Shown: positions 23,906 to 33,180 of the stretch, piece by piece
Position numbering within the stretch: the first letter of the stretch is position 1
Layout: each line of letters opens with the position of its first letter
Assembly: GCF_002024165.1 (NCBI RefSeq)
Contig: NZ_MWQN01000001.1
Coordinates: forward strand, 3,947,365 to 4,011,364
Length of the DNA: 64,000 bases
Direction of reading: 5' to 3'
DNA from: Embleya scabrispora
Lineage (GTDB): Bacteria > Actinomycetota > Actinomycetes > Streptomycetales > Streptomycetaceae
Program-made: the position numbers and the translations under genes
The notes under the pieces: generated by a model
What the model was told of the DNA's origin: nothing
Database searches by the model: none
The model's input: only the letters and a program-made list of their open reading frames with translations

Positions 23906-24331
23906 TCAGGAGTGCATCAGGCAGTACAACTGGTGCCCCGCGTGGTGCAGATCGCGGGCGAACTTGGTCCAGTCGTGCAACATCCGATACAGCAGATACG
24001 CGTCGCGCGGCACCCGACGGTCCGGGAACGTCGACCAGATGAAGGCCGCCGCGCCCAACTCCTCCTCGGTGGCGTTGCGCAGCACGTCCATCAGCATCGG
24101 CGGCAACTGCATCACCGCGTGCGCGGGATGCAGCACGACCAGCTCCAGCGGCGGCGTCGCGTCGGGCGGGGTGTCCCCGAGCAGCGACAACACCATCGCG
24201 CTGACCGTCTCCGGCTTTACGATCGACACGTAGGAATTGGTGGGGCGTTCGACCGTGTCGGTCGGATCGATCAGTGGTGGCACCCGCGCGGCGGTCGCGC
24301 GATCGGGTGCGCCGAAGTACTCATATGTCAC
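23906..24331 (-). CDS. Conserved hypothetical protein
   Basis: A 141-residue acidic soluble protein starting MTYEYFGAPDRATAARV (GTG 24331). It contains TNSYVSIVKPETVSAMVLSL and a C-terminal stretch YLLYRMLHDWTKFARDLHHA rich in aromatic and His residues. No signal, membrane helix or catalytic motif is seen. The opening resembles small streptomycete proteins of unknown role that I cannot name. It stands alone: 93 bp from the TetR start (divergent ends) and 227 bp from the lipoprotein gene, an interval in which I see nothing. Confidence 0.6.
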   Translation of the reverse strand: MTYEYFGAPDRATAARVPPLIDPTDTVERPTNSYVSIVKPETVSAMVLSLLGDTPPDATPPLELVVLHPAHAVMQLPPMLMDVLRNATEEELGAAAFIWSTFPDRRVPRDAYLLYRMLHDWTKFARDLHHAGHQLYCLMHS

Positions 24332-24558
24332 GCCCACGTGTGCACCTCCCGACCATGGTCGGTTCCGTGACACGTGCGCACACCCGTGGCGCCCGACGCC
24401 ATCGCTCCCTGCTCGCTTGTCTCGGTCTGCTCGCTTGTTTCGATCCGAGGGGGATCGAGGGGGACTCGTTGAAGATCGTCGCAGGTCGCGCGGGCTTCCC
24501 ATACCGCGGTTGGGTAACAGGTGTGCACCACTCGGAACCGGTGCCGCGCCGGCATGCG

Positions 24559-25656
24559 TCAGGACTCCCGGCCAGGCGGCCCGCCCGCGAGGATCCGCGC
24601 GAGCGACATGTCGTTCAACGCCTTGACGAAGACCCCTGTTCGCACCGAACCCGCCGAACGCGCGGTGATCTTCACCACGTTCGCCCCGACCACCTCGGCC
24701 CGGACGTCGGCGAGCATCGCGTTCCACGGCACACCCTGCGCGGTCGGCTCGCCGCCGGTGAACACCCCGTGCAGCCGATCGGCCTCGGCCCGGGCGGCCT
24801 GTTCCGACTCGCGGGCCACGCACAGCACGTTCGTCCCGGGCACCCCGGCCTTGCCCGTCACACCCACCGCGATCCGGGGCCCGCTCGGCTGCTCGCCACC
24901 GCCGGCGCGGTCGGTGAGCACCGCGGCCAGCGGCCGGTCCAGGCAGTCGGCCAGCGCGCGCACGGTCGGGTCGGCGCCGAGCCGGGTGCCGCCCCGGGAG
25001 AGGTCGGCGCCAAGCAGGGTCGAGCCGTAGCCGATCTGCCGGTCGGCGACCCGCACCGCGTTGAAGTGGTCCACCCCCGACGGCAGTTTGCGCGCCAACG
25101 CGTCGTCGACGGACAACTCGTTGTCGGCGCGCAGGCGGTACACGCTCGCCGCGGTCGGGTCCGGCTTGCCGCCCAACTCCTTCAGCTTGCCGACCACCGC
25201 GCCCTTGTCGAAGCCGCCGGCGATCACCCCGCCCTGCTGCGGCGGCCGGCCCGCCGACCACGCCTCGTTCGTCTTCGCCGGATCGAACCCGAGCGCCGGC
25301 GCCACCTGGGGCCCCATCGCGGCCAGATCGGGATAGCCGGTGCCGAGCAGCGCGCCGTACGGTCCGGTCGCGGCGGTGCCGCCGTTGGCCTTGGCGATCG
25401 CGGCGGTGTCGCCGTATTCGAACCAGCCCCGGGTCGACGCGTCGTCGCGCACCCCGTCCAGCGCACCGCGCAGGCCCGTGGATCCGGCGTCGTGGGAGTC
25501 GCCGCCGCACGCCGCCGTCCCGGCCAGCATCAGCAGCGTCGCCAGTGTCGGAACGAGGCCGCCGGCTATCCGCCCGCGTCGCCCGGACCGCCCACTCCGA
25601 CGTGTTCTCGCCGCCACGCGCGCACCCCGATCGTCGTGCTGCACCCCACCGGACAT
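24559..25656 (-). CDS. Lipoprotein, unknown
   Basis: A 365-residue exported lipoprotein. Basic N-terminus with many Arg, hydrophobic core (LVPTLATLLMLAG) and lipobox LAGTAAC at about 45-51, so the mature protein would start at Cys51. The mature part is soluble and includes WFEYGDTAAIAKANGG, VAPALGFDPAKTNEAW and VAVGVTGKAG-like Gly-rich segments. The C-terminal VVKITARSAGSVRTGVFVKA suggests a beta-rich end. I do not recognise a domain. It is divergent from hemL (185 bp apart). Confidence 0.75.
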   Translation of the reverse strand: MSGGVQHDDRGARVAARTRRSGRSGRRGRIAGGLVPTLATLLMLAGTAACGGDSHDAGSTGLRGALDGVRDDASTRGWFEYGDTAAIAKANGGTAATGPYGALLGTGYPDLAAMGPQVAPALGFDPAKTNEAWSAGRPPQQGGVIAGGFDKGAVVGKLKELGGKPDPTAASVYRLRADNELSVDDALARKLPSGVDHFNAVRVADRQIGYGSTLLGADLSRGGTRLGADPTVRALADCLDRPLAAVLTDRAGGGEQPSGPRIAVGVTGKAGVPGTNVLCVARESEQAARAEADRLHGVFTGGEPTAQGVPWNAMLADVRAEVVGANVVKITARSAGSVRTGVFVKALNDMSLARILAGGPPGRES

Positions 25657-25841
25657 GCCTCACCCGTGGGCACGAGTCCGGGTGGTCCGATCATACTGCG
25701 CCATACCCCCGGTTTCGCTTCCCGGATCCCCGGGAACCAACGCGAATCCGCGCACACCCGCTCCGGTCGTCGTAGGCCGGCGGCGCCCGGCGCCGCGGCG
25801 GGGAGCGGAGCGGGTCCGGATTTGTTTGAGAGCATGACCGG

Positions 25842-27158
25842 GTGAGCTCTGCCAACGAGAACCCCGCACCCGCCTCCGCCGCCCTGTTCGCACGCGCCCG
25901 GGCCGTCACCCCCGGTGGCGTCAACTCGCCGGTACGCGCCTTCCGCGCGGTCGGCGGCACCCCCCGCTTCATGGTCTCCGGCACCGGCCCGTACCTGACC
26001 GACGCGGACGGCCGCGAGTACGTGGACCTGGTCTGCTCGTGGGGCCCGATGATCCTGGGCCACGCGCACCCCGCCGTCCAGGAGGCCGTCCGCGAGGCGG
26101 TCGCGCGCGGCACGTCCTTCGGCACCCCCGGGGCCGGCGAGGTCGAACTCGCGGAGGAGATCGTCTCCCGGATCGCCCCGGTCGAGCAGGTCCGCCTGGT
26201 CAGCTCCGGCACCGAGGCGACCATGTCCGCGATCCGGCTGGCGCGCGGCTTCACCGGCCGGGCCAAGGTGGTGAAGTTCGCCGGGTGTTACCACGGTCAC
26301 GTCGACGCGCTGCTCGCCGCGGCCGGCTCCGGCCTGGCCACCTTCGCGCTGCCCGACACGCCCGGGGTCACCGGCGCCTCGGCCGCCGACACCATCGTGC
26401 TGCCGTACAACGACCTCGTCGCGGTCGAGTCGGCCTTCGCCGCGCACGGCGACGAGATCGCCTGCGTGATCACCGAGGCCGCGCCGGGCAACATGGGCGT
26501 GGTCACCCCGCGTCCGGGCTTCAACGCCGGGATCAAGGCGCTGTGCGAGCGGCACGGCGCGCTGTTCGTCTCCGACGAGGTGATGACCGGCTTCCGGGTG
26601 TCCAAGGCGGGCTGGTTCGGTCTGGAGGGTGTGGTCCCGGACCTGATCACCTTCGGCAAGGTGATGGGCGGCGGCTTCCCGGCGGCGGCCTTCGGCGGGC
26701 GCTCCGACGTGATGTCCCAGCTGGCCCCGCTGGGCCCGGTGTACCAGGCCGGCACGCTGTCGGGGAACCCGGTCGCCACCGCCGCCGGCGTGACCACGCT
26801 GCGGCACTGCACCGACGCGGTGTACAAGCACCTGGACCGAACCTCGCTCGCGCTGCGCACGGAGGTGTCGGCGGCGCTGGCCAAGGAGGGCGTGGCACAC
26901 ACGGTGTCCACCGCCGGGAACATGTTCTCGATCTTCTTCACCGACGCGCCGGTACACGACTACGACCAGGCGCGCACCCAGGAGTCGTTCCGCTTCGGCC
27001 CGTTCTTCCACGCGATGCTGGACGCGGGCGTGTACCTGCCGCCGAGCGCCTTCGAGGCGTGGTTCCTCTCGGCCGCCCACGACGACGCGGCCGTGAACCG
27101 TATCCTCGACGCGCTGCCGGCCGCAGCCCGCGCCGCAGCGAGTGCCCAGGAGAACTGA
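25842..27158 (+). CDS. hemL: Glutamate-1-semialdehyde 2,1-aminomutase
   Basis: PLP enzyme converting glutamate-1-semialdehyde to 5-aminolevulinate in C5-pathway heme, siroheme and cobalamin synthesis. The 438-residue product shows [17 protein letters not shown] (start), [42 protein letters not shown] (Asp holding the PLP ring) and [19 protein letters not shown] with the PLP Lys (about 270). Length is normal. GTG 25842 gives [11 protein letters not shown]. It leads the plus-strand tetrapyrrole/cytochrome c block; the phosphatase gene follows after 2 bp. Confidence 0.95.
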   Translation: MSSANENPAPASAALFARARAVTPGGVNSPVRAFRAVGGTPRFMVSGTGPYLTDADGREYVDLVCSWGPMILGHAHPAVQEAVREAVARGTSFGTPGAGEVELAEEIVSRIAPVEQVRLVSSGTEATMSAIRLARGFTGRAKVVKFAGCYHGHVDALLAAAGSGLATFALPDTPGVTGASAADTIVLPYNDLVAVESAFAAHGDEIACVITEAAPGNMGVVTPRPGFNAGIKALCERHGALFVSDEVMTGFRVSKAGWFGLEGVVPDLITFGKVMGGGFPAAAFGGRSDVMSQLAPLGPVYQAGTLSGNPVATAAGVTTLRHCTDAVYKHLDRTSLALRTEVSAALAKEGVAHTVSTAGNMFSIFFTDAPVHDYDQARTQESFRFGPFFHAMLDAGVYLPPSAFEAWFLSAAHDDAAVNRILDALPAAARAAASAQEN

Positions 27159-27160
27159 CG

Positions 27161-27841
27161 ATGGCTCAGAAGCCGCAGACCAACCGCGACGTGACGATCG
27201 TCCACCTCATGCGCCACGGCGAGGTGCACAATCCGCACGGCATCCTGTACGGCCGCCTGCCCGACTACCACCTGTCGGAACTGGGCCTGAAGATGGCCGA
27301 GCGGGTGGCCGACCACCTCGCCGGGCGCGATATCACCCACGTGGTGTCCTCGCCGCTGGAGCGCGCCCAGGAGACCGCCGCGCCGATCGCCGGCCGGCAC
27401 TCCCTGGAGATCGCCACCGACGATCGCCTGATCGAGGCGGAGAACATCTTCCAGGGCAAGACCTTCGGGGTCGGCGACGGTTCGCTGCGCAACCCGGGGC
27501 ACTGGAAGCACCTCACCAACCCGTTCAAGCCCTCGTGGGGCGAGCCGTACATCGAGCAGGTGGTCCGGATGATGGGCGCGCTCGGCGCTGCCCGAGACGC
27601 CGCGCGCGGGCACGAGGCGGTGTGCGTCAGCCACCAGTTGCCGATCTGGGTGACCCGCTCGTTCGTCGAGCGGCGGCGCCTGTGGCACGACCCGCGCAAC
27701 CGGCAGTGCTCGCTCGCCTCGCTCACCACGTTCACCTACGAGGGCGACAAGATCGTCTCCGTCGGCTACAGCGAGCCCGCTCGGGACCTGCTGCCGGCCA
27801 AGCTCGCGGGCAAGAAGCAAAACAAGAGCTTCGGGGCATAG
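27161..27841 (+). CDS. Histidine phosphatase family protein
   Basis: A 226-residue phosphoglycerate-mutase-like phosphatase. The catalytic motif LMRHGEVHNPHGILYGRLPD (His about 18), SSPLERAQETAAPIAGRHSL and CVSHQLPIWVTRS with the second His are intact. Sister proteins next to hemL are widespread in actinobacteria but their substrate is unknown. It starts 2 bp after the hemL stop, with CCAGGAGAACTG upstream, so the two are translated together. The 100 bp after it contain an AT-rich stretch (27848-27875) that may hold the promoter of the next gene. Confidence 0.88.
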   Translation: MAQKPQTNRDVTIVHLMRHGEVHNPHGILYGRLPDYHLSELGLKMAERVADHLAGRDITHVVSSPLERAQETAAPIAGRHSLEIATDDRLIEAENIFQGKTFGVGDGSLRNPGHWKHLTNPFKPSWGEPYIEQVVRMMGALGAARDAARGHEAVCVSHQLPIWVTRSFVERRRLWHDPRNRQCSLASLTTFTYEGDKIVSVGYSEPARDLLPAKLAGKKQNKSFGA

Positions 27842-27941
27842 CCCCCTATTTATTTGGGACGAATCGGGATGATTTAAAGCAGTGTCGGTGGCACGACGGA
27901 CCCCGAGTGGAGCGGTCGTGAGGGCATGCGAAACTTTTCAC

Positions 27942-28541
27942 ATGCTCACACGCCGCCTCCCTCGTCGTGCCGCACTGCTCACCGCCGCGGCCCTGCTCGC
28001 TCTCACCGGTTGCAGCGGGATGAGCGCGGGCGGCAAGAGCGGCGGCGACGGCAAGGGCTATGTCGACAGCGACAAGAGCGGCATCGCCCGGGCGAAGCCG
28101 GCCGACCGCAAGATGGCCCCGGCGGTCTCCGGCAAGACGCTGGACGGCAAGGACATCAGCCTCGCCGAGTTCAAGGGCAAGGTCGTGGTCCTGAACGTGT
28201 GGGGCTCGTGGTGCAATCCCTGCCGGGCCGAGGCCGCCGACTTCCAGCGCGCGTACGTCGAGAACGCGGACAAGGGCGTGCAGTTCCTCGGGATCAACAC
28301 CCGCGACGGCAGCCAGGAGAACGCGCTCGCCTTCGTGAGCAGCAAGGGCATCACCTATCCGAGCCTGTGGGATCCGGACGCGCGCGAGATCCTGAAGTTC
28401 ACTGGCAACCTGAACCCCAACGCGATCCCCAGCACGCTGGTCATCGACCGTGAGGGCCGGATCGCGGCCCGGGTGCTGCGCGGGATCGACATCGACCAGC
28501 TGCGCTCGATGATCGACCCCGTGTTGAACGAGAAGGCCTGA
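27942..28541 (+). CDS. TlpA/ResA-like thiol-disulfide lipoprotein
   Basis: A 199-residue exported thioredoxin-like protein. Lipobox LALTGC follows a basic N-terminus (LTRRLPRRAALL), so it is membrane-tethered. The redox motif WGSWCNPCRAEAADFQRAY has the WCxxC of ResA/CcsX, the enzyme that keeps apocytochrome c CxxCH thiols reduced; NPNAIPSTLVIDREGRIAAR holds the cis-Pro. ATG 27942 is favoured over one at 27882. It is first in a four-gene set with ccdA, resB and ccsB, six bases before ccdA, which supplies its electrons. Confidence 0.9.
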   Translation: MLTRRLPRRAALLTAAALLALTGCSGMSAGGKSGGDGKGYVDSDKSGIARAKPADRKMAPAVSGKTLDGKDISLAEFKGKVVVLNVWGSWCNPCRAEAADFQRAYVENADKGVQFLGINTRDGSQENALAFVSSKGITYPSLWDPDAREILKFTGNLNPNAIPSTLVIDREGRIAARVLRGIDIDQLRSMIDPVLNEKA

Positions 28542-28546
28542 TCGAG

Positions 28547-29302
28547 GTGCTTCTCGCAGCCCAGGGGATGAACGACACGGTCTACACGGGGTCGCTGTTC
28601 GCGGCGATGCCGATCGCCCTGCTCGCGGGGTTGATCTCGTTCTTCTCGCCGTGTGTGCTCCCGCTGGTGCCGGGCTACCTCAGCTATGTCACCGGAGTCT
28701 CCGGTGCCGACCTGAAGGACGCCCGACGCGGTCGGCTCTTCCTCGGCGTGCTGCTGTTCGTGCTCGGCTTCACCGCCGTCTTCGTCTCCATGGGCGCCGC
28801 CTTCGGCTACTTCGGTCAGACCCTGACCGAACACCAGTCGACGCTCACCAAGGTCTTCGGCGGCGTCACGATCGTGCTGGGTCTGTCGTTCATGGGCGTA
28901 CTGCCCGGACTCCAGCGCGAGTTCCGCGTGCACAAACGACCGACCATAGGTCTGGTCGGGGCACCCCTCCTGGGCGTGGTGTTCGGCCTCGGCTGGACCC
29001 CGTGCATCGGCCCGACGTTGTCGGCCGTACTCACCCTGTCCACCAGTGAGGCGAGTGCCAATCGGGGAGCGCTGCTCACGGTCGCGTATTGCCTGGGCCT
29101 CGGCGTTCCGTTCCTGCTCACCGCGGTCGCGTTCCGCAAGGCCCTCGGTGCGTTCGGGTGGGTCAAGAAGCACTACGTCTGGGTGATGCGCCTGGGCGGC
29201 GGCATGCTCGTGCTGCTCGGGGTGCTCATGCTCAGCGGGGCGTGGGACCACCTGATGCGCGAGATGCAGTCGTGGGCCCAGCAATACACGATCGGATTCT
29301 GA
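28547..29302 (+). CDS. ccdA: Cytochrome c biogenesis protein CcdA
   Basis: A 251-residue, six-helix membrane protein that passes electrons from cytoplasmic thioredoxin to ResA-like proteins outside. Conserved Cys in SFFSPCVLPLVPGYLSYVTG (about 37) and GLGWTPCIGPTLSAVL (about 152) form the redox pair. GTG 28547 starts the gene. Its TGA overlaps the resB ATG by one base (TGATG). Confidence 0.93.
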   Translation: MLLAAQGMNDTVYTGSLFAAMPIALLAGLISFFSPCVLPLVPGYLSYVTGVSGADLKDARRGRLFLGVLLFVLGFTAVFVSMGAAFGYFGQTLTEHQSTLTKVFGGVTIVLGLSFMGVLPGLQREFRVHKRPTIGLVGAPLLGVVFGLGWTPCIGPTLSAVLTLSTSEASANRGALLTVAYCLGLGVPFLLTAVAFRKALGAFGWVKKHYVWVMRLGGGMLVLLGVLMLSGAWDHLMREMQSWAQQYTIGF

Positions 29303-31026
29303 TGAGCATCGAGACCCACAGCGACGACGTCGTCCGGGCCGACCCCGGACCGGACGACGACCCCGAGCGGGTCGCGGCGACCGAGGCGCGAGCCGGCGCC
29401 GGGATGTCCACGGCGCCCGTACAGGACAGTGGCGACGAGGAGATCCGCCAACCGCAGTTGGGCGCGGTCGGCTGGCTGCGCTGGCTCTGGCGGCAGTTGA
29501 CCTCGATGCGCGTCGCGCTGATCCTGCTGTTCCTGCTGTCGATCGCGGCGACGCCGCCGACGCTGATCCCGCAGCGGCCGGTCAGCCCGATCAAGGTCAG
29601 CCAGTATTTCCGCGACCATCCGACCCGCGCGAAGATCATGGACAAGTTCCAGCTCTTCGACGTGTTCTCGTCGTGGTGGTTCGCCTCGATCTACATCCTG
29701 CTGTTCGTCTCGCTCCTGGGCTGCATCGTGCCGCGCTGCTGGGCGCACGCGAAGACGCTGCGGGCCAAGCCGCCGGAGGCGCCGCGCAACCTCTCCCGGA
29801 TGCCCGCGTACGCCCGGTGGGAGACCTCGGCGGACCCCGACGCGGTGTTGGCCGCGGCGCGCGCCACGCTGAAGAAGCGGCGCTTTCGGCTCAACCCGGG
29901 CAGCGACACGATCGCGGCGGAGAAGGGCTACGCGCGCGAGACCGGCAACCTGCTCTTCCACATCGCGCTGTTCGGCATTCTGGTCGCGTTCGCCCTGGGC
30001 AGCCTGTACAGCGTCAAGGGCGGCAAGATCGTGGTCGAGGGCGGCAGCTTCGCCAACGTGCTCACCCAGTACGACGACCGCCAGTTCGGCGCGCTGGTCG
30101 ACGAGGACAACCTGGAGCCGTTCGGATTCCGGCTGAAATCGGTCGACCAGACCTTCCAGCCGACCGGGGCCAAGCGCGGCGAGCCGCGCTCGTTCACCGC
30201 GCACATCGAGTCCTGGTACGGGCACGAGGGCAAGGACAAGTCGGGCACGATCCGGGTCAACCACCCGCTCCAAGTGGGCGACACCAAGGTCTTCATGATC
30301 GCCACGGGCTACGCGCCCGAGGTGACCGTGCGCGACGCCAAGGGCAAGATCGCCTACAAGGGCCCGACCGTGTTCCTGCCGCAGGACGGCAACCGCACCT
30401 CGACCGGCGTGATCAAGGTCCCGGACGTCAGCGCCGGCCTCAAGCAGCTCGGCTTCGACGCGCAGTTCCTGCCCAGCGCGCCGATGGACCAGGACGGCAA
30501 CCTCCTGGTGGACCCGAAGCGCGGTCCGATCTCGGTGTTCCCGTCGCTGCTCAACCCCCGGTTGATGATCAGCGGTTACGAGGGCGACCTGGGCATGGAC
30601 TCGGGCGTGCCGCAGAACTACTACGCGCTCAAGGCGAACAAGATGTCGAAGTTCATGGACGGCAACGACATCTGGCGCAAGGCGCTCAAGGTCGGCGACA
30701 CCGTGGACCTGCCCAACGGCGCCGGCACGATCACCTTCGACGGCGTCAAGACCTGGGCCAACTTCCAGGTCGCCAGCGAGCCCGGCAAGGGGCTCGCGCT
30801 GATCAGCACGATCGCCGCGATCGTCGGTCTCGTATTGTCACTGTTCGTACGCCGCCGCCGGATGTGGGTGCGCGCGGCGGAAGGCCCCGACGGTCACACG
30901 GTCGTCGAGGTCGGCGGGCTCGCCCGCACCGAGGGTGGGGGCCTCGGCGATGAGGTACAGGAGTTCGTGGACGCGTTGCGCGAGGCCGCGCCGGCGAACT
31001 CTCCCGGCACCAAGGTCAAGGAGTGA
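29302..31026 (+). CDS. resB: Cytochrome c biogenesis protein ResB
   Basis: A 574-residue membrane protein of the System II heme-delivery synthase. An acidic N-terminal extension of about 50 residues precedes the first helix (MRVALILLFLLSIAATPPTL) and second helix (WFASIYILLFVSLLGC); the third is at ETGNLLFHIALFGILVAF, and a long outer domain (about 235-500) leads to the last helix (ALISTIAAIVGLVLSLF). It partners CcsB/ResC to bring heme out for covalent attachment. The start overlaps ccdA by one base and the stop overlaps ccsB by four bases, so the three are tightly coupled. Confidence 0.92.
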   Translation: MSIETHSDDVVRADPGPDDDPERVAATEARAGAGMSTAPVQDSGDEEIRQPQLGAVGWLRWLWRQLTSMRVALILLFLLSIAATPPTLIPQRPVSPIKVSQYFRDHPTRAKIMDKFQLFDVFSSWWFASIYILLFVSLLGCIVPRCWAHAKTLRAKPPEAPRNLSRMPAYARWETSADPDAVLAAARATLKKRRFRLNPGSDTIAAEKGYARETGNLLFHIALFGILVAFALGSLYSVKGGKIVVEGGSFANVLTQYDDRQFGALVDEDNLEPFGFRLKSVDQTFQPTGAKRGEPRSFTAHIESWYGHEGKDKSGTIRVNHPLQVGDTKVFMIATGYAPEVTVRDAKGKIAYKGPTVFLPQDGNRTSTGVIKVPDVSAGLKQLGFDAQFLPSAPMDQDGNLLVDPKRGPISVFPSLLNPRLMISGYEGDLGMDSGVPQNYYALKANKMSKFMDGNDIWRKALKVGDTVDLPNGAGTITFDGVKTWANFQVASEPGKGLALISTIAAIVGLVLSLFVRRRRMWVRAAEGPDGHTVVEVGGLARTEGGGLGDEVQEFVDALREAAPANSPGTKVKE

Positions 31027-32090
31027 GCGTGGGCGTCAACGAAAACCTCGCCCAATTCAGCAATGTGCTGATGTATTCGGCGATCGCCGTCTACCTGATG
31101 GCGTTCTTCGCCTATTGCATGGAATGGACCTTCGGCAGCAGCGGGACGGTGGCCAAACGCTCCGCCGACCTGACCGTCGAGGTGCTGGAACCGGCCGCCG
31201 CCGAGGGCGCGGGCGGCGGGGTCGCGCTGGCCGAGCGGCCGGTGGTGGTGCTGCGCGACGGCGCGGACACCGGCGCCGGCGCCGAGGACGAGGGCAACGT
31301 GGCGGGCGGCAGCGAACGGGCCGACCGCATCGGCCGGGTGGCGGTCTCGCTGACCGTACTGGCCTTCCTGCTGCACGCCGGGTCCGTGCTGACGCGCGGC
31401 ATCTCGGTGGAGCGGGCGCCGTGGGGCAACATGTACGAGTTCTCCACGTCGGTCGCGCTGATGGTGGTCACCGCGTTCCTGGCGCTGCTGTGGAAGTACC
31501 CGGTGCGCTGGCTGGGCCTGTTCGTCACGCTGCCGGTGCTCACCACGCTCGGCGTGGCGGTGACGGTGCTGTACACCGACTCCGAGCAACTGGTCCCGGC
31601 GCTGGACTCGTACTGGCTGTGGATCCACGTCGCGTCCGCGATCGTGTCGTTCGGCGCCTTCCACATCGGCGCGCTCGCCTCGATCCTGTTCCTGTTCAAG
31701 CAGCGCTACGAGCGCCGGCAGGCCGACCCGGCCGACACCAAGCGGGGCCGCTTCGACGACCAACTGGCCCGTCTGCCCAGCGCTTCCTCGCTGGACAAGA
31801 CCGCCTACCGGGTCAACGCGATCATCTTCCCGCTGTGGACGTTCGCGATCGTGTGCGGCGCGATCTGGGCGGAGAACGCGTGGGGCCGCTACTGGGGCTG
31901 GGACCCCAAGGAGGTCTGGTCCTTCATCACGTGGGTGGCCTACGCGGCCTACCTGCACGCGCGCGCCACGGCCGGCTGGAAGGGCTCGAAGGCGGCGGTG
32001 GTCTCGCTGGTGGCCTTCTCGTGCTTCCTGTTCAACTACTACGGGGTCAACATCTTCGTGAACGGGCTGCACTCGTACGCGGGGGTGTGA
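31023..32090 (+). CDS. ccsB: Cytochrome c biogenesis protein CcsB
   Basis: A 355-residue polytopic protein, the catalytic partner of ResB. The heme-handling WWD domain reads WGRYWGWDPKEVWSFITW (about 287-304), with conserved His in ASAIVSFGAFHIGALAS and YAAYLHARA. Helix LTVLAFLLHAGSVLTRGI carries the first external His. A variable, Glu/Ala/Gly-rich loop (about 55-100) follows the first helix. GTG 31023 overlaps the resB stop (GTGA type). A very stable terminator 14 bases after the stop ends the operon. Confidence 0.93.
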   Translation: MSVGVNENLAQFSNVLMYSAIAVYLMAFFAYCMEWTFGSSGTVAKRSADLTVEVLEPAAAEGAGGGVALAERPVVVLRDGADTGAGAEDEGNVAGGSERADRIGRVAVSLTVLAFLLHAGSVLTRGISVERAPWGNMYEFSTSVALMVVTAFLALLWKYPVRWLGLFVTLPVLTTLGVAVTVLYTDSEQLVPALDSYWLWIHVASAIVSFGAFHIGALASILFLFKQRYERRQADPADTKRGRFDDQLARLPSASSLDKTAYRVNAIIFPLWTFAIVCGAIWAENAWGRYWGWDPKEVWSFITWVAYAAYLHARATAGWKGSKAAVVSLVAFSCFLFNYYGVNIFVNGLHSYAGV

Positions 32091-32104
32091 TTCGCACATT
32101 CCTC

Positions 32105-32151
32105 GACGGGTCCGCCCCGTTGCCCCGACCGGGCAACGGGGCGGACCCGTC
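32105..32151 (+). terminator. 21-bp terminator stem after ccsB
   Basis: Perfect arms 32105-32125 and 32131-32151 with a CGACC loop, the longest simple stem of the window, closing the hemL-ccs block. Confidence 0.85.
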
Positions 32152-32227
32152 TCGGCGTTCGCCGCCCCGTGGGAACTGGCCGATTTCCTCGGTGTCCGAG
32201 TGGTCACACAGCGCTATGGTGGCGACC

Positions 32228-33112
32228 ATGGCAGTGGACGAATACTCGGAAAGTGCCCAGGCCGCTCCCACTCCCGAAGAAGTCGGCGCCTCCTACGACG
32301 AGTTCGGTGATCTGTACGGTCTGATCCTCGGCGACGCCGCCATCCACGTCGGCATGTGGGTGACGCCGGGCGCACGGACTCGGGCCGCCGGCCTGACCGA
32401 CCTGGCCAACCTCGCCATGGATCGGCAGACCGACCACTACATCGCCGCCCTGGACCTCGGGCCGGACGATCAACTGCTCGACATCGGCTGCGGCACCGGC
32501 GGCCCGGCCCTGCGGGCCGCGCGCGCGACGGGGGCCCGGGTCACCGGCATCACCGTCAGCGGCTCCCAGGTGGAACTGTGCCGGGCCCGCGCCGACGAGG
32601 CCGGACTCGCCGACCGGGTGGGCTTCGCCCTCGCCGACGCGATGGACCTCGGCAAGGAGTACGAGGACGAGTCGTACGACGCCGCCTGGGCCATCGACTC
32701 GTTCGCCCACATGGACAATCGCCTCGCCGTGCTGCGCCAGGCATGGCGCGTACTGCGTCCCGGCGGACGGCTGTTGTTCACCGAGTTCACCAAACGCGGC
32801 GAGCCGACCCCGGAACACCTGGCCGTATGGCGCGCGGTGTGGACGTCCCCACCGCCCCAGGCACCCGCGGCCCTGCTCGAACGCGTCACCACCGAGGCCG
32901 GGTTCGACCTCGAACGCCTCGAGAACCACACCGACAGCTTCGTGGTCACCGGCGACCTGATGGACATCTTCTACCGCGAGCACCACGAGCGGATCCTGGC
33001 CCGTTACGGCGCGGAGACGACCGCGAGCATGGACGCGGCGATGCCGAAGCTCCGCGAGTTGATCGACGAATACATGGGCTACTACGTCTTCGTGGTCCGC
33101 AAACCACACTGA
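32228..33112 (+). CDS. SAM-dependent class I methyltransferase
   Basis: A 294-residue small-molecule methyltransferase. SAM motif LLDIGCGTGGPALRAA (about 81-96), DAMDLGKEYEDESYDAAWAID (motif II region, split across about 140-160) and LRPGGRLLFTEFT. The N-terminal VGASYDEFGDLYGLILGD and GMWVTPGARTRAAGLTDL resemble sterol/tocopherol and secondary-metabolite C- or O-methyltransferases of the UbiE group. ATG 32228 is used; ATG 32216 is possible. It stands alone downstream of the terminator. The substrate is unknown. Confidence 0.85.
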   Translation: MAVDEYSESAQAAPTPEEVGASYDEFGDLYGLILGDAAIHVGMWVTPGARTRAAGLTDLANLAMDRQTDHYIAALDLGPDDQLLDIGCGTGGPALRAARATGARVTGITVSGSQVELCRARADEAGLADRVGFALADAMDLGKEYEDESYDAAWAIDSFAHMDNRLAVLRQAWRVLRPGGRLLFTEFTKRGEPTPEHLAVWRAVWTSPPPQAPAALLERVTTEAGFDLERLENHTDSFVVTGDLMDIFYREHHERILARYGAETTASMDAAMPKLRELIDEYMGYYVFVVRKPH

Positions 33113-33180
33113 CCCCCGGCACGCCGACGGTCCATACTGTGGCCCGTGGCGGCATCACGTGCCGCCGGGGAGGGTGGAGC